In this document: one piece after another, positions 1-23,358 of the stretch
Numbering within the stretch: position 1 is the first letter of the stretch
Layout: the number at the start of each line of letters is the position of its first letter
Made by a program: the position numbers and the translations under genes
NCBI GenBank assembly: GCA_054601695.1
Contig: BAAHQB010000093.1
Location: 637,269-701,268 of the forward strand
Length of the DNA: 64,000 nucleotides
Reading direction: 5' to 3'
Source of the DNA: Amorphochlora amoebiformis
Taxonomy: Eukaryota; Cercozoa; Chlorarachniophyceae
Notes under the pieces: model-generated
The model's database searches: none
The model's input: the letters and a program-made list of their open reading frames with translations, nothing else
Told to the model about the DNA's origin: nothing

Positions 1-36
<36 letters not shown>

Positions 37-106
37 TTATATGTATGTATATGGTTATGTGTGTGTAGAGGAATAAGATGCATGTTTAATAATACATATA
101 TACATA

Positions 107-137
<31 letters not shown>

Positions 138-225
138 ACGCATTCATATGTAATTATAAGTTTAATTGTTCTCTATTTGGAGTACTTGCACCTGGATAAT
201 AACCCAAACGCCTGTTTTGCTAAAC

Positions 226-390
226 AGCTCTGTTTTACTAAGCGAAAGGGCTATTTGGCTAAAACAAAGGACTACTTGAGAAAAACCAAGGAGCTATTTG
301 GTAAACCAAAGGAGTATTTGGGTAAAATAAAGGGCCATCCGGGTAAACCAAAGTGCTACTTGTTTAAACCAAAGTCCTATTCGGGGTCTA
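226..390 (+). repeat. 21-bp minisatellite, about 7 degenerate copies
   Basis: Degenerate 21-bp units such as aaggagctatttggtaaacc follow each other in phase, so the plus strand reads as a 7-residue Lys/Tyr/Gly repeat (KEYLGKI, KGHPGKP and similar). It lies within or beyond the SDA1 gene on the opposite strand. I see no splice signals or start that would make it a real gene. Confidence 0.7.
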
Positions 391-450
391 ATAATCGGCT
401 AACAACCCAAAGCCTCTCGAGGAGATTTTGAACCAGCCCATACGACTGAC

Positions 451-10954
<10,504 letters not shown>

Positions 10955-11190
10955 CAACGACAAGGGGGTATCATCTTCATACACGTATACAATACAAAAA
11001 AAAAATATATATATATATTATATATATATATATACATGTACACATGTTCTGTGCATAAGCAGGCTTATAATAATTTAAAAGATGTAGCTTAAGATAAAGG
11101 TGAGCAAGTCGTAAGTCGTAATGAGCAATGACTCCCCCAGTCCCCCCCAGAGCCAAAGGCCCTGAACTTCCTCGCTCTCTCCATCTCAAG
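10955..11190. promoter_or_regulatory. Head-to-head spacer between SDA1 and the basic-protein gene
   Basis: The 236 bases between the proposed SDA1 ATG (10954, minus) and the next ATG (11191, plus) must hold both promoters if both starts are right. They contain a short TA tract (11008-11034) and a C-rich stretch at 11133-11150. No factor site can be named with confidence. Confidence 0.5.
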
Positions 11191-11290
11191 ATGCACAAAC
11201 GAGATATGCGCCGAAAGGAATCTATGGCCAAAATAGCAAATTCGCACAACCGTACAAGGTCTATTTAGATGCGTGCAACCTGGGCAAATG

Positions 11291-11355
<65 letters not shown>

Positions 11356-11788
11356 GTATATGTGTGTATACATGTGTGTGTATACATAGAATATATGTTT
11401 AATAAATATCTATATATTATGTAGAGTACTTATGTGTGTACATGTGTATATATATTGTGTATGTGTATATACTCATTCATTTAAATACGTGTTAATACCA
11501 TACAGTTCTACGTACACATATGTGTGTACATATGTAAATATGGAATATTTGCATTTATCAGGCCAAGCAGTTATGAGATTGGTGAGATGATGCGTTTACG
11601 GGCCGAGAGGAGCACCAGGATCAAAAGCCAACACAAACGGGAACAAAAGCAACAAAAGCAAGAAAAATCAAGCTTAATTCCGACTGGTGACGGTATTTGT
11701 GACGGTACTCGTGCTCCCTTTAACACCTACCTACCTCACGATTTGCCTTAACAGGACTTACCTACCAAACACTAACCCTATGTCTTCA

Positions 11789-11833
<45 letters not shown>

Positions 11834-11869
11834 TATATATATATATATATATGTATATATTATATGTGA

Positions 11870-11920
<51 letters not shown>

Positions 11921-11963
11921 TATATACATGTGTGTGTGTGTGTTTATGTTATATAACACATAC

Positions 11964-12002
<39 letters not shown>

Positions 12003-12154
12003 AAAGTGAGTGAGATCTTGATGCCATTAGCATGTATGATTTTACTTATTCCATACACATAAATATATTTATACATGGATATAGAGATATATAGATGTAT
12101 ATATATATATATGTGTGTGTGTGTATGGTAGTACATATTCATAAATGTAATTGC

Positions 12155-12186
<32 letters not shown>

Positions 12187-12972
12187 GTACGTACAAAGGT
12201 GAGTTAGACGTAGCGGTGAGGCCTACAAGCGTAAGCATTAACAGTTTTAAGGTTTCCCTTTGATACCCATATTACCAAACCCAAAACCCACGAGAGGCGC
12301 GTCTTTACATGTACTTTCATGTAGCTTTCGCTGTCATGCTGGCTGTTCGGCTGTTCGGTTGTTCGGCTGTTCGGTCGTTGTTGGACTGCTTTTTTACGGC
12401 TGTTCGGCTGTTCGGTCGTTGTTTGTCGTTGTTTGACTGTTATTTAGTGGTTGTTCGGGTGACGGTCATTGTACGGTTGTTCTGTGGTTGTTCGGTTGAG
12501 TTTTGTTTTCGGTGGATGTAGGGCCTGGAAGCGGTCGGCAAGGCTACGAAGCGAAAGAGACCCACATCTCACACCGAACGCCACAAAAGGCCTTCCAAGG
12601 TCAACACATCAACACAAGCTACACATGGCTATATGCTAAGGCCTTCCGTGGTCAATGTAACAATGTGCAAAGCGTATGAGGTCTGCACAATATACATAAA
12701 ACTTATGAGGTCTCCACGCGATACATAACAATGGCGAAGGTCTTATGAGGTCTTTACACGAAACATAACATAGTGAAATGGTGTTATGAGGTCTTTACAC
12801 GAACATAACATTGTGAAATGGTGTTCTAAGGTCAACATACAATACATCATAATGTACAATATAAGGTCAACATACAATACATCATAATGTACAACATTCA
12901 TGCGTAAGTCTGTGATATGTGTATGCTGATTACACATACCTTTGCAACACTTTTCGCTACATATAGATATAT

Positions 12973-13009
<37 letters not shown>

Positions 13010-13078
13010 AAATATATATATATATACCGATGTATACAAAAAAGCCCAAAAACACTTCAACCTTCAACATCTTCAAGA

Positions 13079-13139
<61 letters not shown>

Positions 13140-13218
13140 TACATATATATGTATTATATATATACACATATGCGTGTGTGTGTTTGTGCGTGTGTGTGTG
13201 TGTATGTATACATGTATA

Positions 13219-13260
<42 letters not shown>

Positions 13261-13350
13261 GTATATATTATTTATTTATGTTATAAATATATATATATAT
13301 ACTATATATATATATAGGTATACAACAATATGCATATATATACAACAATT

Positions 13351-13384
<34 letters not shown>

Positions 13385-13427
13385 GTATATATGTATGTAT
13401 ATACACATATATATATACACATATACA

Positions 13428-13489
<62 letters not shown>

Positions 13490-13524
13490 TATATATATAT
13501 ATAATATATATTTATATATTTATA

Positions 13525-13562
<38 letters not shown>

Positions 13563-13650
13563 TTTGTGAACAAGTATGTATATACATACATACATACATA
13601 AATATATGTACACTAATACCCATATATATACATATATATATATATATATT

Positions 13651-13688
<38 letters not shown>

Positions 13689-14033
13689 CATATGTATAAA
13701 CATATAGTTACATATATGATATATATATATGCATATATTTAGGAGAATAAGAGGGTTCGTCGTCGTCGTCGGGAGAGTATTTTCAAAAGCCTGAGAAAGT
13801 CACTATCTATTTCAAAAACCCAGAAAGATATCCATTTTTCAAAAACCTTATAGACATACATATGTCAACACAAAATTCTATAATATTGTATGATACTATA
13901 CATACATACATATTATAGGCATATGTACGCATATGTATGTGTATATGTATTGTATGTATATACAAATGTACTACACATAATATGTACATATACATTATAT
14001 GTGCATAGATATTAGAATATAATTGTATCTTTG

Positions 14034-14069
<36 letters not shown>

Positions 14070-14327
14070 ATATATATGTATATATATATATATATATGTA
14101 AATATGAAATATACGTATGTATATTGATATGTTTGTAGTAATACATACATATATATATATACATATACATATATATATATATATATGTGTGTGTGTGTAC
14201 TACATGTATGAATATTTTTGATGTAATGTATATATATATATACATACATTCATATATATATATATATATATATTTAAATATATATATATATAAATATAAA
14301 TATATGTATATATATGTGTGTGTTTTT

Positions 14328-14367
<40 letters not shown>

Positions 14368-14645
14368 TAAATATATATATATATATATAAATATATATGC
14401 ATACATATACATGTACGTATATATTATATATGTGTGTTGCTTGCATTATATATATTATACATATATATATTTATATATATATATGTGTGTGTCGTATGCA
14501 TATAGGTATGGTGTAAATATGACAGAGGAGAAGGCCTTGGGGCTTGATTTAGAGGATTTTCATCGAATTGTCAAGGTACTCATATCACATATCAAATCAA
14601 ACTTAGAATATCAATATTATCATTACACATGCTTATATATATGTA

Positions 14646-14676
<31 letters not shown>

Positions 14677-14811
14677 ATATATATAAAATATATGTATGTA
14701 TATGTATATATGTAATAAATATATACATATGTATATATCTAATATTATATATGTACATTAATATTTATGTCAATGTTTATTTTTCAGAGATATATGCATA
14801 GGTATATGTAC

Positions 14812-14843
<32 letters not shown>

Positions 14844-14933
14844 ATACATGTTTGTGACGTGTATGTATACATCCTTATGAACATATTTCCAGTATACATA
14901 TGCATGCAATATGTGCATGCAAAAACACACACC

Positions 14934-15003
<70 letters not shown>

Positions 15004-15009
15004 TATGTC

Positions 15010-15041
<32 letters not shown>

Positions 15042-15425
15042 CATATATATATATATGTATATATATATATGTATCTCGAATACGCAAACACACACATACA
15101 CATACATAAATAGATATATACATAAACATATATATATATATATAATATATATATATATATAATATTATATATAAATATATATATATGAGTGCATCTGCTA
15201 ATGTACATCCATATACATATATATGTGTGTATGTGTGCGTATTTATGTATATATATGTGTATGTATAACATATATATAAGTGTATATATAATAGAGATAT
15301 ACATGTACACATATATATTTGTAAATTTATATATATACATATATATATATATAAATATATAATGTACATATTTACACATATATATTCATTTATATACATA
15401 TATATATGTGTATATATGTATAAAA

Positions 15426-15482
<57 letters not shown>

Positions 15483-15918
15483 GATATATCTATATACATA
15501 TTACGTATGTGTATTGTTCATATTGTTGCATAGAATCGCACATATGTTGTATCCATAAATATGAAGTATAGCCTTGATATGTATATCACTATTGACAAGG
15601 GACATGCAAAATGCACAAAAATTCTGCAGGAGCACTTTGAGTCGATCGCCCTGCGGAAGGCCAGGTACCGGCAATGGAGAGCCAACAAGACCAACAACCT
15701 CCACCATCACTCTCTCTCCGACCCCGACCCCAACCCCAACCGAAACCGAAACCGAAACCGAAACCGAAACGGCGACGTTGATGGTGTGGGTGATTTCAAG
15801 GGTGACGGTTTGTCGAGAATTGGGTCCTTGTCGTTGTCGTGCTCGTGTGGTTCGAGCGTGACTGACTCTACTGTCACACCAACAGAGGAGGAAGAGAGGC
15901 TCACTCCGGTATGTATCC

Positions 15919-15956
<38 letters not shown>

Positions 15957-16031
15957 GTATATATGTATGTATATATATATATATATAGGTATATGTATGC
16001 ATACATATTTATATATATATATATATATATG

Positions 16032-16069
<38 letters not shown>

Positions 16070-16199
16070 CCTTTTTGTACCTAATTTGTACAATTCTTGA
16101 CATTGACAGGGTTTATTGTCGGAGATAGATCTGAAGCTGTCGTCAAAAAGAAAGAGAGTAAGGACCACTCAAGACTACAACATCAAAGATCAAATTTAG
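11191..16199 (+). CDS. Uncharacterised basic, probably nuclear protein (262 aa, 8 exons)
   Basis: Exons: 11191-11258, 11562-11686, 12208-12230 (23-nt microexon, least certain), 12522-12599, 13743-13798, 14506-14575, 15630-15908, 16110-16199. Every junction is AG/GT and all phases agree, giving 789 bases with a TAG stop at 16197. The protein starts [18 protein letters not shown]. It has a charged helical segment rich in Gln, Lys and Arg (about 24-64), Arg/Lys clusters that resemble nuclear localisation signals ([22 protein letters not shown]), and an acidic DLEDFH segment. Exon 7 holds a Pro/Asn/Arg repeat made by aaccgaaaccga-type repetition. I do not recognise the family; nothing in it looks like an enzyme. 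It diverges from SDA1 with a 236-base spacer and converges on the YqgE-like gene. Confidence 0.68.
12340..12505. repeat. ctgttcggt-type minisatellite just before exon 4
   Basis: Imperfect 8-10 bp units (ggctgttcggttgttcgg and similar) extend up to the acceptor of the exon starting at 12522. They lie in the intron of the basic-protein gene. Confidence 0.75.
12590..12895. repeat. Degenerate tandem copies of an exon-intron junction
   Basis: After the donor at 12599/12600 (ttccaag then gtcaaca), similar junction-like units recur through the intron: ttccgtggtcaatg, tatgaggtctttacacga (three times) and ataaggtcaacatacaatac (twice). The unit size drifts between about 35 and 60 bases. Exon 5 shows the same at 13786-13852 (ttttcaaaagcctgagaaag, then two decayed copies). 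Confidence 0.65.
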
Positions 16200-17068
16200 G
16201 AAAGGCCTTCTAAGCCTTACGTCTTATACCACTTATACTGGAGCCACCCATCACTCACAGTGAAGGCTTGGATCCGTCTGCCAAGTTCTAGAAGTTGCAG
16301 CTGTATCACACCGTAGTGCGATAACCCTATTAGCACTCGTAGGACGTACGTGAGTACTAGAAGTAGGCTCCAGTACTAGAAGTCCCGCAATTGAAGTCAC
16401 TGGCAACTTCAGATATCTCGATTTGGAGTGAATCTAATGACAATTATATACGATATATATATTTATATATATATATATTATAAATATAGATAATATCTAC
16501 AGATCTAGTCATGACTGTAGGATGCCAACCTTAGTATCGAGTACCTATGGACATGGAGACTAGAGTAATTTTAGTAGTAATAGCCTCTACCTAGTACCTG
16601 AGTACGGTAACAGAACAACCGTATTCATGCAACTTGCCTAATTAATGTCATACAGTCTGATTCATCTAGTCATACTAGTCATACCGTGATATATGCCAAT
16701 GATTGGATTACTACGTACTGGAAGTAATCGACGTACTAGATCTAGGTCAATCTCTCTCCTAAGCTAGTAAGTAGTAGCAACCAGAGCGCACGGAGAAACA
16801 ACCTAGACAACATACTAGTAATTTAATCACCGGATAAGTCTCTAGAGTCTAGTAATTATAATCAGAGTAAGTCTAGTAATAAGTTCTAGAAGGAACTAGA
16901 GGAAGTTGTTACTGAATGATTCAGATGTAGTGAGCTGATATACATATGTACATACATCAATTAATTGCGTGAGACAATGTTCTTCGAGACAACCTGGACG
17001 AAGGCCTAGAACTAGTAGTAGAAGCTAGAGAAGCTCGGGCCTTGGTTGGACACATTAACTGGACTTGG
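16200..17068. other. Convergent 3' spacer, CTAG-rich
   Basis: There is no coding signal. The tetramer CTAG appears about 25 times in under 900 bases (tactagaagt, ctagtaag, actagtagtagaagctag), far above the 3-4 expected by chance. It separates the stops of the basic-protein gene (plus) and the YqgE-like gene (minus), so it probably carries both 3' ends. Only one short TA tract occurs (16440-16490). Confidence 0.7.
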
Positions 17069-17868
17069 CTAATCCTCCAGATCTTTCTCCTCAGCTTTTT
17101 CGCCATTGGCCGGTCCACCAGAGGTAGAATTCGAAGCCTCTCCTATTACGCCTTCTCCCAAAGATCCTGAACACCCTTCAGAAGTACCACTAGTACCGAA
17201 AATTGGTCCAGAATAACCCGAACCCGAGGGCCCGGGCGCAGTCTGTCCGGTGGTAGAAGCAGTTGGGCCAGACCTGTACACCTTTTCATCCACCTTTTCA
17301 TCCACCTTTTCGTCCCCTGTTCCTCCTCCCTTTTGCTCTGCAGGAGCCCTACCGTCGCGAAATATGAGGTCTGAAGACACCTAGAGACAAACAAGTGTTA
17401 GTATCTCAAGGCACCTAGAGACAACCACTGTTACTCCGTGGGCTAACAGAGTGTGATTCATGGGTATGTTTGCTGATGTGCTTTGTGACCTTTTGAGACC
17501 GTGATTGATTTGTATTTTTGTTGATGTGATTTGTGAGGTTTTGAGAGTGTGATTGATGTGTATGTTTGTGGGTGTGATTTGTGAGGTTTTGAGATGATGT
17601 GTATGTGGTTGTTGCTGCGGCTTGATTTGTGAGAATTTAACATGATGTGTATGTGGTTGTTGGTGTGGCATGATTTGTGAGGTTTTGAGATGATGTGTAT
17701 GGTTGTTGGTGTGACATGATTTGTGACCTCGTTGGTCCAGGTCCAATCTTCGTTGCGTATCTCCCCATCAAGCTGGCCTGATAATTATATAACATACATA
17801 CACACATCTATATAATATAATATATATAAACTATGTATATATATATATATATGTATGTGTGTAATATA

Positions 17869-17944
<76 letters not shown>

Positions 17945-17967
17945 GATACATATATATATATACATAT

Positions 17968-18005
<38 letters not shown>

Positions 18006-18832
18006 CATATATACACACATATTTGGATACGAAGGAAATGGTCGACAGTACCATCAAACCACGCAGCATAACCGTAAAACTCCGCGACCCTCGCCCCTCG
18101 ACTTCGCTTGGCTTCCTCGATATCCCCTCCCCAGTATACCCCCGGGATTACACGCTTGGCGTCGGGAAGGGACTCCATGTTGTGCAGGTACACACGAGAA
18201 CGAGGCGACACGGGGCCTAACCAATGGCCATCAATACTGTGTATTCACGAATGTATGCGGTAAATAGGACCTAATGGTCATTAATAATGTGTATTCACGA
18301 TTGTATGTATGCAGCTACACACGAGAACGACGCGACACGGGGCCTAACCAATGGCCATCAATACCGTGAATTCACGAATGTATGCGGTAAATAGGGCCTA
18401 ACCAATGTGCATGAATAGTATGTATTCAGTATTATATGCAGGTACATAGGGCCTAACTAACCAATGGACATCAATACTGTGTATTCACGAACGTATGCAG
18501 GTACATAGGGCCTCACCAACGAGCATCAATATGTGCATTCACGATTGTATATCCAGACTTCAGTCACACGTAATAGTGGTATGTACTAAGTTTTGTATAT
18601 GTATAAAGTGTAATGTAATAATATTGACGGTTGGTGTGATATATGCAGGATTCTTCGAGCATGACGTTAATGTTGTAGATGATATATGTTATGTCCATAC
18701 CCCCCATTCTCCGCACACTTCCATCGTCCATTGTGGCGCTTTTATTCAAAACGACGCCTTGACAACCCTGACCGTATATTACATATGCCACACCGTATAT
18801 ATGCATACCTATATTATATATATGTATGTATG

Positions 18833-18894
<62 letters not shown>

Positions 18895-18939
18895 TATTTA
18901 TATGAATTCTACATATATATATGTATATATATTATATAT

Positions 18940-18986
<47 letters not shown>

Positions 18987-19245
18987 GTTCTGCGCAATAC
19001 AGATATTTTTGATATTGGGCTTGTACATGTATTTTTGAAATTGGCTTCGTTTAAGGCACATCGAAATCATTACTTACACCAAAAGCGCATTTGAATGGGT
19101 GTTTACACGAAATGCTGGTAATATGTCAACGGAGTGGTGGTGCATTGTGTTGTTGTAACGCGACCTCCCCCCTTTCGTGTTGGTACAGGAGGACTCTCGA
19201 GTTTTCGAATATCGACCCGCCCATTTCCCTGTTGGCTCGGAGCAT
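17069..19245 (-). CDS. YqgE/AlgH (UPF0301, DUF179) family protein, 5 exons
   Basis: Minus-strand exons: 19165-19250, 18701-18767, 18052-18216, 17728-17777, 17069-17380; phases agree at every junction. From the ATG at 19245 the protein is 224 aa. Family landmarks occur in order: a [10 protein letters not shown] strand and QGVVLNKS (family pattern GALGLVLNRP), GGPV across the exon 2-3 junction, [29 protein letters not shown] across the exon 3-4 junction, then SSDLIF. The last 90 residues are a Gly/Ser/Glu-rich tail not typical of the family. DUF179 proteins are widespread in bacteria and present in plants and algae; their biochemical role is not settled. Exon 1 starts two bases before ACT-ATG, so an upstream exon with a leader peptide may exist. 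Repeats derived from exon edges flank exons 3, 4 and 5. Confidence 0.87.
17382..17727. repeat. Junction-derived tandem repeats in YqgE-like intron 4
   Basis: Two components. Near exon 5 its acceptor context (gacacctagagacaa) is repeated once at 17410. Near exon 4, four or five units of about 55 bases (gtgtatgtggttgttggtgt, then gatttgtgaggttttgagat) resemble the donor flank of exon 4 (minus-strand GAG then GTCACAAATCATG). Confidence 0.75.
18205..18545. repeat. About five tandem copies of the YqgE-like exon 3 acceptor edge
   Basis: The plus-strand motif acacggggcctaaccaatgg marks the acceptor of exon 3 (18216/18217). It recurs near 18340, and shortened as agggcctaacc or agggcctcacc near 18396, 18448 and 18508, each followed by catcaatactgtgtattcac. 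At least one copy reproduces more than 15 bases of exon sequence. Confidence 0.85.
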
Positions 19246-19292
19246 AGTGCCTGCTCACATCAACATCAACTCAAACACACATATCTTTCAAT

Positions 19293-19354
<62 letters not shown>

Positions 19355-19437
19355 GTACATTACGTTTTTGTGTAATTTGTAGTTTGCATGTAGATTGGTT
19401 ATACATAGATGTGTACCCTAGTATTCATCACCTCAAC

Positions 19438-19625
19438 TGACTCTTACCCTAGAGTAAGCACTTACCTGGAGTAAGCACTTACCTAGGGTAAGCACTTACC
19501 TAGACCAAACACTTACCTAGAGTAAGCACTTACCTAGAGTAAGCACTTCGCTAGGGTAAGCGATTAGCTAGGATGAGCACTTAGCAAGGGTAAGCACTTA
19601 GCTAGGGTAATGTCTCAGCAACAGG
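19438..19625. repeat. 18-bp array carrying repeated GTAAGT donors on the minus strand
   Basis: About ten copies of tagagtaagcacttacc and variants. Read on the minus strand, each of the first copies contains CTAG or CCAG followed by GTAAGTGC, a near-ideal 5' splice site preceded by an acceptor-like AG. It lies upstream of exon 1 of the YqgE-like gene. The following 19625-19690 is a cagtaacgactc-type degenerate repeat. Confidence 0.8.
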
Positions 19626-19732
19626 AAGGAGTTACCACACAGTAACGACTCACCAACACTAACGATTCAACAACATTGAACAATGTCTAGATGCAATTGT
19701 GGAATTTATAGATTATATATATACATATGTAA

Positions 19733-19770
<38 letters not shown>

Positions 19771-19797
19771 TAATATTATACATATACATATATATAT

Positions 19798-19885
<88 letters not shown>

Positions 19886-19902
19886 TACATATACGCACAC
19901 AC

Positions 19903-19933
<31 letters not shown>

Positions 19934-20032
19934 TATATTTACATATATGTATATATATATATATATTTACAATATATATATATATATGTTTATATATTAT
20001 ATATATCATATATGTATATAATTAAACCGTAT

Positions 20033-20109
<77 letters not shown>

Positions 20110-20625
20110 TATATATATGCATGTATTTATTAATATGAATATATATTAATATGCATATTAATATGTGCATATATACATATACGCATGTTGGTGTTGCAGG
20201 GTGTTGTTTTTTAGAAGTAGTGTGGTTTGATGTTTGTACTATGTGGGCTATGAGCGACAATTATGAGCGACATTTGTGTCGAGATAGACCGCCTCAATTT
20301 GTGAGTTTACCCCTCCAACATTAAATCCAACAACATCAACACCAACAACATGAACTCCAACAACCTCTCTACCAATCCTTAAGGGCACTGCTTCAAGGGG
20401 CTCTTTTGAGTTTGTCCCCGTTAAGCAGGCAGTCCGGCTGTAAGTGTGTGAATGTCTTTATGAATAAAGACACTTCTGTTAAGAGTTGAGTGGAGTCCAA
20501 CATAGCTCTCACGTTCGATTCGATGTTGCACACAAAAAATAATGATGTTGCACGCAAATGGAATAGTTGTCCACACATGTTGTCATCTTACGTTACGATG
20601 GGGTTTCTTATGTTGTCATCTTACG

Positions 20626-20934
20626 TTACGATGGGGTTTCTTTCGACAAGAATGTTTTGCATGCTTCGTTAGGCTTACCATTATTTACTTTCTTAAAGGA
20701 GTTTCAAAATATTTATACAAATATATATATATATATATATGTATATATATTCGTATAAATATTTTTATATATATATTTAATATATAGTGTGTGTATATGT
20801 ACCAAGTCCAACACCCTGAACGGGCACATCCGAATGCCGAACTAGGCTAATCCGAGGTATCACCTTTATGTATATAATTCATATGTATATATATATATAT
20901 ATATTATTATTATTATTATATATATATACATTAT

Positions 20935-20993
<59 letters not shown>

Positions 20994-21013
20994 CGAGTGC
21001 TAAAGAAGAGGCT

Positions 21014-21059
<46 letters not shown>

Positions 21060-21439
21060 ATATTGTTACGAGATATGTAGGAACGTTGGAAGCTATAAGT
21101 AATTAAGTACGAGAAGTAAGACTGTCGTTTGACTACGCTTAGATAGCGGGCGGCTACTAGGCCAAATAAGGATCGGAACCCAAGCGGCCGGAACCGACGG
21201 AAGCTATGGTTCCCGGAGGAGAAAGGAAGCATCCGAGTAGCGCACATAACATGAGTTATCCAAAATCGTTCGTGAGAATCCAAACGGATATGAGGCAAGC
21301 CTTCTTAGTATAGCGAGTGCAGTAGCAGACTTGATAAACTACTACCATATTAACGCTGGGTCGGACCGGATTACCACCTTACCGGACCGCTGCACTAACA
21401 ATATATATATATATATATATATAAATATATATATAATGT

Positions 21440-21497
<58 letters not shown>

Positions 21498-21562
21498 TGT
21501 ATACATATATATATATATATATATGTAATATATACATGCATATGTGTCACCTATTAACACAA

Positions 21563-21595
<33 letters not shown>

Positions 21596-21630
21596 TATAT
21601 ATATTGTATGTTATATATATATATATATAC

Positions 21631-21692
<62 letters not shown>

Positions 21693-21706
21693 CTAATATT
21701 ATATAC

Positions 21707-21762
<56 letters not shown>

Positions 21763-21783
21763 GTGTGTCACATATAAACACAA

Positions 21784-21826
<43 letters not shown>

Positions 21827-21988
21827 ATAGTAATATATACATACACAATTATACATAAAAATATGTATTATCTATATATATATATATATATAAAAAAATA
21901 TATATATATATATATATATATATTATACATACATACACAATTATACATAAAAATATATATTATCTATCTATATATATGTATATTATAC

Positions 21989-22042
<54 letters not shown>

Positions 22043-22108
22043 ATATATTATACATATATATATATATATGTATATTATATATATACATATATATATATAA
22101 ATATATAT

Positions 22109-22168
<60 letters not shown>

Positions 22169-22857
22169 TATATATATATATATATATATATGCATACTAA
22201 TATATATATATATATTATATATATATATATATATGTAATGGTGATGGTGTACGTGGTCTAGAGCCAATCTAATCCTCTTTTGTATCTTACGGTTCAGCTC
22301 CCCGAAACTAAGAAAACAAAACAACACATATTTACCTAGCAAAACAACTTAACGTAACACACATTTACCTCCCGTAACTAACAAACCAACATAACACACG
22401 TCTACGTCCTTGTAACTAACAAGACAACATAACATAACACACATCTACAGCCAAGTAACTAAGAAAACAACCCAACACACGTCTACCTCACCGCAAGTAA
22501 ACATAACAACACAACACATTTAACTAACAAAACAACCCTCATTTGCCTTCCGTAACTAACAAAATAACACGCATCTCAGCGTGTTGGGCAGTGTATACTA
22601 ACCACATATAATACAATACCTTCACGATACAAAAACCTACATATGCCACACAGAAACATGTCTGCCTATACGTCTGATTCATTATATACCAACAATGCAC
22701 TATAAACACATGCATCTTTTCACTATACTCACATTGTGCTAATGCTACATTATACACCTGCACACACACACACACACATGTACATACCACACACATTTAT
22801 ATATATATATATATATATATATAAATATATATACTCACACACATATATATACATATC

Positions 22858-22896
<39 letters not shown>

Positions 22897-23288
22897 TGTC
22901 AATACGTATATTATTCTCGAATGTATTGACTTTTTGTTGAAGGCTACACTGTCCAGCATGATGTCTTGAATCTGATCACAAACATTACACATATACCATA
23001 TACCATATACCATACCGTAGGCTTGTCACATTACACATATACCATACCGTAGGCTTATCACATTACATATATACCATACCGTAGGCTTATCATATTACAC
23101 ATATACCATAACGTAGGCTTGTCACGTTACATATATACCATAACGTAGGCTTATCACATTACGCATATACAATACCGTAGGCTCATGACATTACACATAT
23201 ACTATACCGCGAGCTCATTACATTACACATATTCCATATATATATACATATGTATATATATATATATATTATATATATATTGAACAAT

Positions 23289-23358
<70 letters not shown>

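Noticed and set aside
15707-16168. Minus-strand open frame with Arg/Phe and Asp/Pro repeats
   Set aside because: Antisense to exons 7 and 8 of the basic-protein gene, which have consistent splice phases on the plus strand.
20625-20681. Possible first exon of the YqgE-like gene ([19 protein letters not shown] with AAC-GTAAGA donor)
   Set aside because: The same bases in another frame make a terminal exon ([18 protein letters not shown]) that fits the upstream F-box/TPR gene in phase; neither is proven, and the terminal-exon reading is kept as tentative.
21340-21400. tRNA-like segment (ggtggtaatccggtccgacc)
   Set aside because: No cloverleaf could be formed with a proper acceptor stem; better explained as part of the LTR-like block.
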